Shown here: in pieces, positions 1 to 9,668 of the stretch
Layout of the letters: every line of letters begins with the position of its first letter
Position numbering within the stretch: the stretch's first letter is position 1
DNA from: Welwitschia mirabilis
Taxonomy: Eukaryota; Gnetophyta; Gnetopsida; Welwitschiales
Length of the DNA: 41,962 nucleotides
Direction of reading: 5' to 3'
Assembly (NCBI GenBank): GCA_051453625.1
Contig: JBOZIK010000001.1
Coordinates: forward strand, 231,182,011 to 231,223,972
The notes under the pieces: generated by a model
The model's database searches: none
What the model saw: only the letters and a program-made list of their open reading frames with translations
Told to the model about the DNA's origin: nothing
Made by a program: the position numbers and the translations under genes

Positions 1-532
1 ATTCAATTTTAATGAAAACTCTATTTTTTTTATATCTTTTATTTTTTTCATCTTCTTTATGATTTATGTTACTTCTAATTCCATGATAGATCCTCTAATG
101 ATATAGATCACCAGGGCAACCTTTGTTAAGGTTTACATTATTAGTTTAGGTGCATTACATTTCATTTTCTACATTAACTTTGCATCATTTCCATATTCTA
201 TTCGATGTACTTGATAGCTTAGGTTGGTCTTAGTCTCGTGATAGCTTTCCTTGATTAATCCAGATTATATAGGATTAATCTTTAAGACAAGTTGATTTGA
301 TAATTAGATAGAAGTTGCATTTATAATAGGACTTGCATTTCATTTGTGTAATGTATATGCATTCTTGTTTTTACATTGTTATTTTGTTCTACTTTAAGAT
401 TACATAGTGTTTTATTTTTAAAATTAATTCTNNNNNNNNNNNNNNNNNNNNNNNNNNNNNNNNNNNNNATATACTTTGAATTTATAGGACTCATTTGAGG
501 ACATAATATTTGCACGAATACACACTACAACA
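1..532 (+). repeat. 5' LTR of element B, 3' part only
   Basis: Aligns from base 1 with 19858-20418; for example both copies carry a 'tagtgatatagatca' block followed by 'gagggcaacctttgttaagg'. It ends ACAACA at 532, just before the primer site. The first roughly 660 bases of the LTR lie outside the window. A run of 37 N is at 432-468. The two LTRs differ by many substitutions, so the element is old. Confidence 0.8.
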
Positions 533-535
533 TCT

Positions 536-553
536 TGACACCATTATTGGGGA
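536..553 (+). other. Primer binding site of element B (tRNA-Asp type, decayed)
   Basis: TGACACCATTATTGGGGA matches the plant Athila/Tat primer site TGGCGCCGTTGCCGGGGA, complementary to the 3' end of tRNA-Asp. All six mismatches are transitions (four G-to-A, two C-to-T). It starts three bases after the LTR end. Confidence 0.85.
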
Positions 554-737
554 AGGCTGCTTGGAATTTGAGGATTATCATTGCTTAGGTGAGTTCTTAG
601 ATTTTGATTTGGGTATTTGTCTATAGAAATATTATGTTTTTACAATAGAATCAAAGGTCTTTTATTCTACATTTATCATTTGACATTTTAAAATGAATGC
701 CCTACTATCCTCCTAGTCATTTAGATGAGGTGCAACC
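554..737 (+). other. Leader of element B, first segment
   Basis: Non-coding sequence between B's primer site and the insertion point of element A. Its end holds a GTCATTTAGATGAG block (716-729), one copy of the self-complementary leader motif described in the findings. The leader resumes at 9219. Confidence 0.7.
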
Positions 738-742
738 ATGAC
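738..742. repeat. Target site duplication of element A, left copy (ATGAC)
   Basis: ATGAC directly precedes the 5' LTR of element A; the right copy is ATGAT at 9214-9218. One C/T transition separates them. Five bases is the normal duplication size for Ty3/gypsy integration. Confidence 0.75.
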
Positions 743-1800
743 TATTGCACTACCAATTTATAATTATTTGATGAGATTTTATGAGCTGTTTTGCAGAACT
801 TTTATATAGGTTTAGATGCAATTCTGAGGATTTTGGAGATACAAGAAGAAATCTCAGAAAAGTGTAATTCTTATCCAAATTTGATGCATTAAAGGCATTT
901 TTCGATGCACAGAGCTTTGAAGAAGGATTATTGATAAAAAATGATAGTTTCTTCTCAAGTAAATAATCAAAGAATTCTATTGTCCCCTTCGTCGTTCCCA
1001 TGAAAAGCAGGATGAAACTTTACCGATGTGGACTACTGAGTTAGCATTTCAATAATATTCTATAACATACTATCATTTCCATATTTGTCTAGACAATATC
1101 CCTGATGACACTTCAATGTAACTAATTCAAACAAGATTCCTTTGATAATTTTGTCCACTTTTGAGTTATGATAAGCATGCTTAACCACACCAACTGTCTA
1201 TTCTTATTTGCTATATTTTCTTATAAATAAGTCCCCCTTTAACTCTCCTTATCATCTTGGTTACACCAAATATTTTTGTGATAGGAGATCAAAGGATAGA
1301 GATCCATCTACGTATGTTGTAGAAAGACATTCACTTGCTGGAGGATTGTAAATATTTCATTAAGATTCAACTTTTTGGTAACCTAGATGAATGTTACTTT
1401 TTAATAAAATCTTGTTTTCTTTCCATGCCTACATTATAGATCTTCTGATTTACCTTATAGTCTATATTGCCCTTGATATGGTGACAATTTTTAGATGATA
1501 TAGATTATCAAGGGTAGCCTTTATTAAGTCTAGAAGAAAGTAGTGGTTATGGTTATTTTTGCATGTTATTTTAAATTACATCTTGTACTTTGCATGGTAC
1601 TTTACTTTCTTTCATTGTTATTAATTTCAAATTCTTATTTTGCAAAGCAACCTAAGTCTCATCTCGTAGACTTCAATGAGGTATGATATTTCAAGTAACT
1701 TCCATTATATTAGTATGTTGTATTATGTGAGATAATTATTTATTCTATTACTGACAAAATTTTTTGAGCTTTAGTACTTGCACAAATATACATTGCAACA
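743..1800 (+). repeat. 5' LTR of element A
   Basis: Begins TATTGCACTAC, a decayed TGTTGTGCTAC (the 3' copy keeps TG), and ends CATTGCAACA. It aligns along its whole length with 8164-9213 at about 80% identity by eye, which indicates an old insertion. Its second half also resembles the LTR of element B. Confidence 0.85.
1222..1230 (+). promoter_or_regulatory. TATA box of the element A 5' LTR
   Basis: TATAAATAA followed by GTCCCCC, about 480 bp into the LTR. The 3' LTR has CATAAATAA at the matching place (8632-8640), so the signal is lost there by one T/C change. A normal position for the U3/R boundary; no transcript evidence. Confidence 0.5.
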
Positions 1801-1803
1801 AAT

Positions 1804-1821
1804 TGACACTGTTGTTAGGGA
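1804..1821 (+). other. Primer binding site of element A (tRNA-Asp type, decayed)
   Basis: TGACACTGTTGTTAGGGA, three bases after the LTR. It differs from TGGCGCCGTTGCCGGGGA at six positions, all transitions. Only some of the changed positions are shared with element B's site, so part of the decay is independent. Confidence 0.85.
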
Positions 1822-2500
1822 AGGCTATTGAGGAGTATAAAGGTTATCATTATTCAGATAAGTATATTGACCTCTATCTATGTGGTGTTTTATTTTATTA
1901 GGAGCTTTAGGTTTTTTGTGTACTATGTTTTAGTTTTAATTTTTTAGATTTTGATTTTCTATAAAAGTATATGATGGTCCCCTCTGTCATCCTCATGATA
2001 GTCAAGTTAACAGTGTGTTATTTTTATTTCTAGTTTTTATTTTTAGATTTTAATTTTCTCTATAATAAATTAGTTCTATCATATTCTATGATGTCTGAAT
2101 GATTAGGTGGATGACAAGTACGCTTTTTGTGTTTTCTACTTTTTGTTTTAATTTCAATTTAGTTTCTATTTTTTAATCTTTATGTGTGTCGTCTCTTCTG
2201 TCATCCACATGACATACAGAATGATAGTCTATTGTTTTTGGATCTATTTTTTGTTGTTTGCTACTTGCAAGATGTTGTGATATGATCAAATTAGAGAATA
2301 AATATTTGAGAGAAAAGTAGCTAATAGAAAAGAACCTCAAAGAAGGACTAGTGAAAATAGAAGAAATCAGAAAAATAATCTCCAGATGCACTCAATCCTC
2401 CTTCCAATTTTTTTTTTTTTTGAATTTGATTTCTTTAACAAAAAACTTGTAAAGGAGAGAACCAAAGCATAGTATTAAGGACCTTCTAGAAACAAAAACA
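1822..2500 (+). other. Leader of element A with three copies of a hairpin motif
   Basis: T-rich non-coding leader. Motif copies start near 1986 (GTCATCCTCATGAT), 2079-2122 and 2200 (GTCATCCACATGAC), about 105-110 bp apart, each preceded by a stretch rich in 'tttttatttctagttttt'. It looks like a degenerate tandem repeat of about 105 bp. A T13 run is at about 2409. Confidence 0.6.
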
Positions 2501-2509
2501 AGTCATAGA

Positions 2510-3870
2510 ATCTTCTAACCCTAATACAAATGTCATCCTTAGAGAATTATTAGCTAACAAGAAAAGAGAAATTTAAAAATCTTAACGTACCCTCAGGAGA
2601 TGATGTAGAGCTAACAAATTTACATGCTTACCCAACTTTTAGTGGAGAAGATGATGAGGATCTCATTAAACATATTGGAGACATTGAATAATTTATCCTT
2701 ACCTTTGGAATGGTAAAAGAAAAATAACAGATAAGACATATATAGTAATCTTTCCCATGATATTAAAGGGTAGGGAAAGCTTTGGCTAGAAACTATACCC
2801 TACAAGAGTTTAAAAACATGGGATTAAGTCTGAGAAATCTTTGGAAAAAATTCATGAGTGAAGAAACTATAAGAAAAAGAAGAAAAGAGATAACAAACTT
2901 TCAACAAAAACCAAATGAAGGTTATGCCTCTACTTATGAACGTTTCTTTATAAGAGTCCATTCTAATTTGATAGGTTCTTTTTTATCACAAAAAAACAAG
3001 AACATTTTTATAGTGGATTGATTCCTCACATGAAATGACTTTTAGATTTCTCTTATGATGGAAACCTCATGAACCTTATAATAGATGATGCCTAAACAAA
3101 ATTAGAAGAACTTATGCAGGTATGTAAAACCTAGTCAATCCATAAAGAAAATTAATCAGTAGGATAACTCATCAACGATTTAAATTAGGTGAAGTAATAA
3201 AAAGAGGTAGAATATAATCCTATAAATTCTATGAGATATTTTACAATAATCCTTGAGAAGTATGTGAAAATGATCTTAGATGCTAAGGCAGCAACCAAAA
3301 GAAATGTTATGCCAACTTGTGATTTATGTAAGGACAACTATTATATCACTAAAAATTGTCCTCTTCTACCAACTTATAAAGAAAGAATTCATGAAGAAGT
3401 TTATGCTTTTAATAAACTATCTTAAAACTTACAAAACCAAAGTCAGGTACAACCTAGATTGAACACATATTTTTAAAATAATTTTCAACCTTTTAGAAAC
3501 AGATTCGAAAATGTAAACTATCCACTAAGTTCATCCAACTAACAACATCCAAATAATCTAATTACAAACCTTGTGAATGAAATTAGAAAACAAAATGCCA
3601 ACATTGAAAGAACAAATACCAACATAGAGAACATGATGAACATCCTTTAATAAATAATGTTGGTAAACCAAAGATCTTAAGGAGATTTACCTATCTAACC
3701 TTTATCCAATCTAAATGAACTAAGAAGAGATTATAAGGTTATGGCAAGAAGTGGACAAAAAACAAACCCTCCTCCATGTGAACCTTCCATCTCCCATAAC
3801 AATGAAGAATAAGAGAAAGAGGACATTGAAATTTTAGATGATTACAACTTTTCTTCTCTTGGCAAAAAGA
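2510..3870 (+). pseudogene. gag: gag of element A (Athila-type capsid/nucleocapsid), decayed
   Basis: Encoded the structural protein that packages element RNA into cytoplasmic particles. Recognisable in order: an N-terminal block ending in a PTFSGEDDEDL-like stretch (about 2630-2665); the capsid block FMSEETIRKRRKEITNFQQK (2851-2910), which fits the Athila capsid pattern; a segment like FYxGLxPxxxxLLDxSxxG (about 3007-3070); a zinc knuckle at 3318-3359; and an RSGQKTNPPP linker (about 3748-3780) like the RSGK linker ahead of the protease in this group. The knuckle has the CX2CX4HX4C spacing with Cys at 3318, 3327 and 3357, but the His is Tyr (TAT, 3342-3344), a C-to-T change. Stops and at least one shift break the frame; open islands are 2782-3021 and 3231-3425. 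The original start is not identifiable. Confidence 0.75.
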
Positions 3871-3896
3871 AAAAGAAAAGCCTTCTATCTCTTAGC

Positions 3897-4163
3897 TTGA
3901 TAGGATTAATAACAATTCAACTTTTGATGATTATTTAAAATCCTTAATGAAAAACATAAGCATAAAATTACCATTTTGAAAAATATTAGAAGAAAATTCG
4001 GGAAATACTTAATCAAAAGAAAACAAAAAAGAGTTATTTCTAGTAAGGTATTTCTTACACAATCTGTCACAAATTTAGTCTTAAAAAATCATCCAAACTT
4101 AAAGATCTAGAAGTAGCAACAATGAATGTTACTATAGAGAAACAAAAAGATTAGAAAAGCTTT
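3897..4163 (+). repeat. Duplicated gag-protease linker, copy 1
   Basis: 'ttgatagg' at 3897 starts a block that recurs from 4388 with about 85-90% identity by eye (period 491), the copies separated by 210 N (4164-4373). Element B has the block once (about 11264-11520). Either a tandem duplication in element A or two divergent copies joined in assembly. Confidence 0.75.
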
Positions 4164-4373
4164 NNNNNNNNNNNNNNNNNNNNNNNNNNNNNNNNNNNNN
4201 NNNNNNNNNNNNNNNNNNNNNNNNNNNNNNNNNNNNNNNNNNNNNNNNNNNNNNNNNNNNNNNNNNNNNNNNNNNNNNNNNNNNNNNNNNNNNNNNNNNN
4301 NNNNNNNNNNNNNNNNNNNNNNNNNNNNNNNNNNNNNNNNNNNNNNNNNNNNNNNNNNNNNNNNNNNNNNNNN
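4164..4373. other. Assembly gap (210 N)
   Basis: Lies between the two copies of the duplicated linker, so the gap may hold the rest of the duplication or mark a misjoin. Confidence 0.9.
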
Positions 4374-4387
4374 TTCGACCCATTACC

Positions 4388-5074
4388 TTGATAGGCTTAA
4401 TAAAAATTCAACTTTTAATGATCATTTATAAGACTTGATAAAAAACATAAGCATAAACCTACCATTTTGGAAAATTTTACAAGAAAATCTGGGGTATTCA
4501 AAACTATTGAAAGACTTAATTAGAAAAAAACCAAAAATAAGTCATCCCTAGTAAAGTCTTTCTTACCCAATTCCTTATGAATTTAGTGTTAAAAATCACC
4601 CAAATTTAAAGATCTAGGAGTAGCAATGGTGAATGTTACTATAGAGGGAAATAAAAAGATAAGAAAATCTTTAATTGACATTAAAGTAAGTGTTAATATT
4701 ATGCCACTTTAAATTTATAAGAGACTTGGTTTGGAGGATAAAATAGAGCCTACTTTAGTTGTTTTAGAATTAGCAGATACATCAGTTAAGAAATGTTAGG
4801 CATCATTAAAGATTTCACAATTTAAATAGAAGAGGCTTGATATCCCATTAATGTGATTATCATAGAAGTTGAGCATAACATAAGATATCCTTTACTTCTA
4901 GGTAGAGCCTTTTGTGCAACTATCCATTACATCATTGATACAAGAGAAGGAATAATGAAATGTTACTTTGAAAATAGAATGTTTACCATTAGAGTCTTTG
5001 ATGTAGCTGAGAAAGATTTAGGTGATGATGAAATAAACATTGAAAGCAACATTAAACCAACCTCATTCCTATAA
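4388..5074 (+). pseudogene. Aspartic protease of element A (includes linker copy 2), decayed
   Basis: The retroelement protease would cleave the Gag-Pol precursor inside the particle. After the linker block comes a DIKVSV-N-IMP stretch (4677-4706) where the family has DLGASVNLMP. The catalytic Asp remains, but the Gly-Ala pair reads Lys-Val, consistent with G-to-A and C-to-T changes. A one-base shift follows. The open island 4853-5074 carries the C-terminal LLLGRAF motif (family LGRPFLAT) and ends near the expected domain end. The reading becomes uninformative after about 5260. No RT follows. Confidence 0.75.
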
Positions 5075-5949
5075 CGTCACTCACTTGAAGAAACAAAGAT
5101 GAAATCAAATGAGTATGTTTTTTATAATGATCAACTTAAGAATGAAGAAGAAAAGAAATCTTTTAAGTGTAAGGAAGTTCAACTTTTTAAGAAAAATCAT
5201 GAGGAAGATTATTCTTTTCATAAACTAAAAATTAAAAATCATAAATTGAAAAAAAAATATTTTCAATAAACTTGAGTGTAAAACTCTTAAAAACTTTTTA
5301 CTAGAGTTACCATTTCTCTCCCCTTTGACTTTCAAAATTCGTGCTTTAATGTGGCATTATAAAGTGCTTTCCATTACTCCTCTCTTCATCCAATTTATTT
5401 TACATGAAAATAATTACACATCTCTTATGTTTTACCAATTGGTGAATTTGGACCTTACTTCTCTAAAATGCTTGAGACCATAATAGATCCTTAGTTTTTC
5501 CTTCTTTTTTTTNNNNNNNAGTGTTTTTTTTTTTAATTTAGGATTATGAGCAAAATTTTCTTGATTATTTTCTATTTTGACAATCTCAGTTTTCATTTTC
5601 TGTTTGCAGTTTTTATTTCTGTTTGCAGTTTCTATTTTGTATTTCTATCATAATAATCTATCATCTTATTTATTGTCCTCACGACAATGTAAACAATAGT
5701 CTCTTTTGTTGAGATTTTTATTTTTGTAATAAAATTCTATGTTTGCTGATATTTTTTTGTTTCTCTGCCTCTGTTGTCCTCTCTGTTATTTGGATGATGA
5801 GTGGAATGACTGTTAATAAAATGTTGATTTTTTATTTCTATTATTCTGAGAAAATGCATTTTTATGACTCTATTAAAATTTCTAACTTAACTACATGAGA
5901 ATTTTAGAAATTTAATGGGAAAAATCTAGAATTACATGAGCAAGCCAAC
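5075..5949 (+). other. Non-coding segment of element A in place of pol, with hairpin motifs
   Basis: No RT, RNase H or integrase motif is visible on either strand. Positions 5580-5830 resemble the leader: repeated 'tttttatttctgtttgcag' stretches and two motif copies (TTGTC-CTCAC-GACAA at 5673-5687; GTTATTTGGATGATGAG from 5785), about 112 bp apart. Seven N at 5513-5519. Confidence 0.6.
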
Positions 5950-6042
5950 TAAATTTTCTCTTAGATTTTTTCTTTGAAGGTTATTATGGCATTACTTGAT
6001 TATCTTAAAAAATTGATTAATATATTTCTTTTCATAACTAGT

Positions 6043-6729
6043 NNNNNNNNNNNNNNNNNNNNNNNNNNNNNNNNNNNNNNNNNNNNNNNNNNNNNNNNNN
6101 NNNNNNNNNNNNNNNNNNNNNNNNNNNNNNNNNNNNNNNNNNNNNNNNNNNNNNNNNNNNNNNNNNNNNNNNNNNNNNNNNNNNNNNNNNNNNNNNNNNN
6201 NNNNNNNNNNNNNNNNNNNNNNNNNNNNNNNNNNNNNNNNNNNNNNNNNNNNNNNNNNNNNNNNNNNNNNNNNNNNNNNNNNNNNNNNNNNNNNNNNNNN
6301 NNNNNNNNNNNNNNNNNNNNNNNNNNNNNNNNNNNNNNNNNNNNNNNNNNNNNNNNNNNNNNNNNNNNNNNNNNNNNNNNNNNNNNNNNNNNNNNNNNNN
6401 NNNNNNNNNNNNNNNNNNNNNNNNNNNNNNNNNNNNNNNNNNNNNNNNNNNNNNNNNNNNNNNNNNNNNNNNNNNNNNNNNNNNNNNNNNNNNNNNNNNN
6501 NNNNNNNNNNNNNNNNNNNNNNNNNNNNNNNNNNNNNNNNNNNNNNNNNNNNNNNNNNNNNNNNNNNNNNNNNNNNNNNNNNNNNNNNNNNNNNNNNNNN
6601 NNNNNNNNNNNNNNNNNNNNNNNNNNNNNNNNNNNNNNNNNNNNNNNNNNNNNNNNNNNNNNNNNNNNNNNNNNNNNNNNNNNNNNNNNNNNNNNNNNNN
6701 NNNNNNNNNNNNNNNNNNNNNNNNNNNNN
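6043..6729. other. Assembly gap (687 N)
   Basis: Flanks match element B at 'ttttccatgactagt' (15327-15341) and 'gattgaattcaccaaatc' (from about 15369). The homologous spacer in B is only about 20-30 bases, so the gap holds either an insertion or a wrong size estimate. Long open frames reported across it are artefacts of N. Confidence 0.9.
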
Positions 6730-7902
6730 AATTTAGTGGTAAGGTTGAATTCATCCAATCTTAGGACATTCACATGTCCATGAATTTCAATTAAATAAAG
6801 ATGCTTTATTTTTATATTTTTCTCAATGGTAAAAAGTTCTTAGATTATTTAAGAGTGTTCTTTTCTGTCTTAATCTTACAACTTTTACCTTTGTCTTTTA
6901 GAATGTTTGGTTATGTGGAATATTATTTTCATTTTATATTAAAAAAAGTGGAATAAAGGCCATGAGAGTTTCCATTTGTGGTATCTCAAAAACATGGTCA
7001 CCATGATATCCTACCATAAGTACACTGGGGTAAATATTTCCGAGAGGAGTCTTTGACAGTGTAATATGATAGCTATGGAAACTCCACTTGGAGATTAGTT
7101 GGACATGCCTCATGGGTTCTTACTTCTCTGACTATTTTTGCACTTCCCTCATCATGGATAATAAAATTATATTTAAACTTTAAAGCTATAAGATCAGTGA
7201 TGCTCCTGATGTCATCATAGACATTGCTTGTTTCCTAGACTCTTAGCCTTTCCACATGATTATTTCATTTCTTGAGATTTGGGTATTTGTTTTGAGATGA
7301 CAATAGAAGATTTTATTTTTAAGTAATTCTTTGATCTAATCATTGATTGTTTAAAGTGTATTAATTTAGCATTATCATAATCACTGCCTTATAGAATGGA
7401 ACTTTTTACATTAATTCATGCATTTTTCACATCAAGTGATGTTATGGTTTCTTTCACGAGAATTTGCTAAGTTAAAATGTTAGATTGGTGAGATTTCTTT
7501 TTCTATGTTTTATTATACCCGTTTTTCTTATTTTCTTTTATGGTTTGGTTAGTTATTTTAAAGTCATTACTATATTTTTTTATCATGTTTATCCTTTTTC
7601 AGATTTTAGTTTTCAATAAAAAAGTTATTTTCTTAAGTTTTTTAAATAAATTTGTACTTATTTCTTTCTAAATTTTTGGTGTTGTAAGTGTTGATCATGA
7701 TCTTTTTATGAAAAAATACTTTTTTTGGTCCACACTTTCTCTTTACTTATTAGAATATTTCATATCTCTATATTTATCAAATCTAACATTACTTAGCTTT
7801 GCACTTTGCTTTAATAATTATTCTCATATCCATCACCTACCTTCTCACTTCTGTTTACCTTCTTTGCTTTATCCAATATAGGACGTATTGCTTTTTCTTT
7901 TA

Positions 7903-7921
7903 GGGGGAAGGAGGGGAGGGG
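7903..7921 (+). other. G-rich tract of element A (quadruplex-capable)
   Basis: GGGGGAAGGAGGGGAGGGG, in a region otherwise poor in G. The flanks ('caatataggacgtatt' before, 'cattttcatggctc' after) align with the flanks of a larger G-rich tract in element B at 17257-17309, so the tract is an ancestral feature of the family. Confidence 0.6.
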
Positions 7922-8143
7922 CAGAGACCCATTTTCATGGCTCATTTTTCAAAAAAATTTAACTTAATTTAGAGCTTTTATAACATAAAAATTTTCAAAT
8001 TTTTCATACACATTATGTATTACTTTTTATCTATTCATTTGATGTATATTTATGATCCTATTTTATGATTCTAGATTTATCTTTTGAAAAATAAATTAGC
8101 TTGTAATTATGGTCTTTCTGCTTGGTTTTTATTAGGGACTGAA

Positions 8144-8163
8144 AAAAGCTAAGTGGGGGACTA
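8144..8163 (+). other. Polypurine tract of element A
   Basis: AAAAGCTAAGTGGGGGA at 8144-8160, three bases before the 3' LTR start (TGTTGTG, 8164). It would prime plus-strand DNA synthesis. Element B has AAGTGGGAGG at the same place. Confidence 0.75.
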
Positions 8164-9213
8164 TGTTGTGCTACTAATTTATGGTTATTTAATGGGGGTT
8201 TATGTGTTGTTTTGTAAGACTTTTATATAGGTTTAGGTGCAATTCTTAAGATTTTAGAGATACAAGACAAAATCTAGGAGAAGTGAAATTCTTATGTAAA
8301 TTTGATGCATTAAAGGCACTTGTTGATGCACAAAGTTTTGAAGAATGATTATTGATAAAAATGCTAATTTTTTCTCAAGTAAATAATCAAATAAGTCCAT
8401 CATTTCCCCATGTTAAGAAGGATGATACTCTACCGATGTGGACTGCTAAGTCAGCATTTCAAGAATATTCTATAATATACTATCATTGCCATAGTCTTTT
8501 GGATAATAGCCCAGATGAAACTCCCATGTAACTAACTCAGATAAGATTCTCTTAATCATTTTTTCCACTTTTGAGTTAGGATAAGAATACCTAACCACAC
8601 CAACTGTCTATCCTTATCTATTGTATTTTGTCATAAATAAGTCCCCCTTTAACTCTCTTGATCATCTTGGTTGCATCAGACATTCTCATGAGAGGAGATC
8701 AAATGACAGAGATTCATCTTCATGTGTTATAGAAAGACATGTACTTGATGAAGGGTTGTGAAACTTCCATTGAGACTAGGCTATCTTTTAATCTATATGA
8801 AGGTTACTTTTTAATATAAAATCTTGTTTTCTTTTCGTGTTTGCATTGTAGATCTTTTGATTTCCCTTATAGTCTATGTTGTCCTTGATCTGGTGACAAT
8901 TTCTTGTGTGATATAGATTATCAAGGGTAGCCTTTGTTAAGGCTAGAAGTAAATAGTGATTAGGGTTATTTTTGCATATTAGTTTAAATTAGATCTTGCA
9001 CCATGCATGATACTTAATTTGCTTGCATTGTTATTAATTTCAGATTCTTATTTTACAAAGCAACCTAAGTCGCATCTCATAGACTTTAATGAGATACGAC
9101 ATTTTGGGTCACTCCCATTATATTAGTGTGTTACATTGTATGAGATAATTATTTATTTTATTATTTATGGAATATTTTGAGCTTCAACACTGGTACAAAT
9201 ACACATTGCAACA
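8164..9213 (+). repeat. 3' LTR of element A
   Basis: Begins TGTTGTGCTAC and ends CATTGCAACA; pairs with 743-1800. It keeps the canonical TG start that the 5' copy lost. Confidence 0.85.
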
Positions 9214-9218
9214 ATGAT
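9214..9218. repeat. Target site duplication of element A, right copy (ATGAT)
   Basis: Follows the 3' LTR directly; pairs with ATGAC at 738-742 with one transition. Confidence 0.75.
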
Positions 9219-9668
9219 GACCTGTGAAACTTAGTTTTTTTTTTTTTTTTTTTTAACTAGAATTTTTTCATCATTCCCTTTGTTATCTAGATGACTTAGT
9301 GGATGACCATCTATTTTTATTTTGTGTTATTTCATGATTTTATTTTTTCGCATTTTTCATTTATGGGTTTTTTTGTGTGTTATCATCTAGGTATATCATG
9401 TGGAAGATCACAGAAATGATGCATATAGAAATAGTACTAAGCATGCTAGGACATTAAAAATTCTAGTAAAAAGGTAAAAATTCAGAAAGAGTGACTATTT
9501 ATTAGAAACAAACATCTGAGAAGATTTGGTTGACTATGAACTTAACTTAGGTATGCAAAACCTTTGTACACAAAATATTTCAAAAATTCTACATTTATTA
9601 TTTTAGAATCTAAGTTTTCAAAAGAGAATCTTTCAAAAGATAGTTTAGAAAAATGTTATTTTATTACA
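9219..9668 (+). other. Leader of element B, second segment
   Basis: Resumes element B's leader after the nested element. A T20 run lies at 9235-9254. Hairpin-motif copies are at 9282-9311 (GTTATCTAGATGAC then GTGGATGAC) and 9380-9413. No coding potential recognised. Confidence 0.6.

Larger units (their letters stand above)
5950..8143 (+). other. 3' region of element A, homologous to element B downstream of integrase
   Basis: 5950-6042 aligns with 15240-15341 ('aattttctcttag' through 'actagt'), and 6735-7640 aligns with about 15365-16250. No protein gene is seen. Contains a 687-N gap (6043-6729) and a G-rich tract (7903-7921). By comparison with B only about 20 bases should be missing at the gap. 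Confidence 0.65.
743..9213 (+). mobile_element. Element A: nested Athila-related element with gag and protease only
   Basis: Two LTRs of 1058 and 1050 bp flank a primer site, leader, gag, protease, 3' region and polypurine tract, all on the + strand and inside element B's leader. No RT, RNase H or integrase sequence is visible. The sequence passes from the protease (ending about 5074) through 0.87 kb of motif-rich non-coding DNA to a block at 5950 that aligns with B just downstream of B's integrase. Such gag-carrying, pol-less elements (TR-GAG or large retrotransposon derivative types) are known in plants and depend on partners. An N gap at 6043-6729 lies outside the place where pol should be. 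Confidence 0.75.

Noticed and set aside
5974-6783. Open frames of 238-269 codons on both strands
   Set aside because: They are open only because they cross 687 N; the readable ends are non-coding 3' region of element A. The same applies to 4132-4383.
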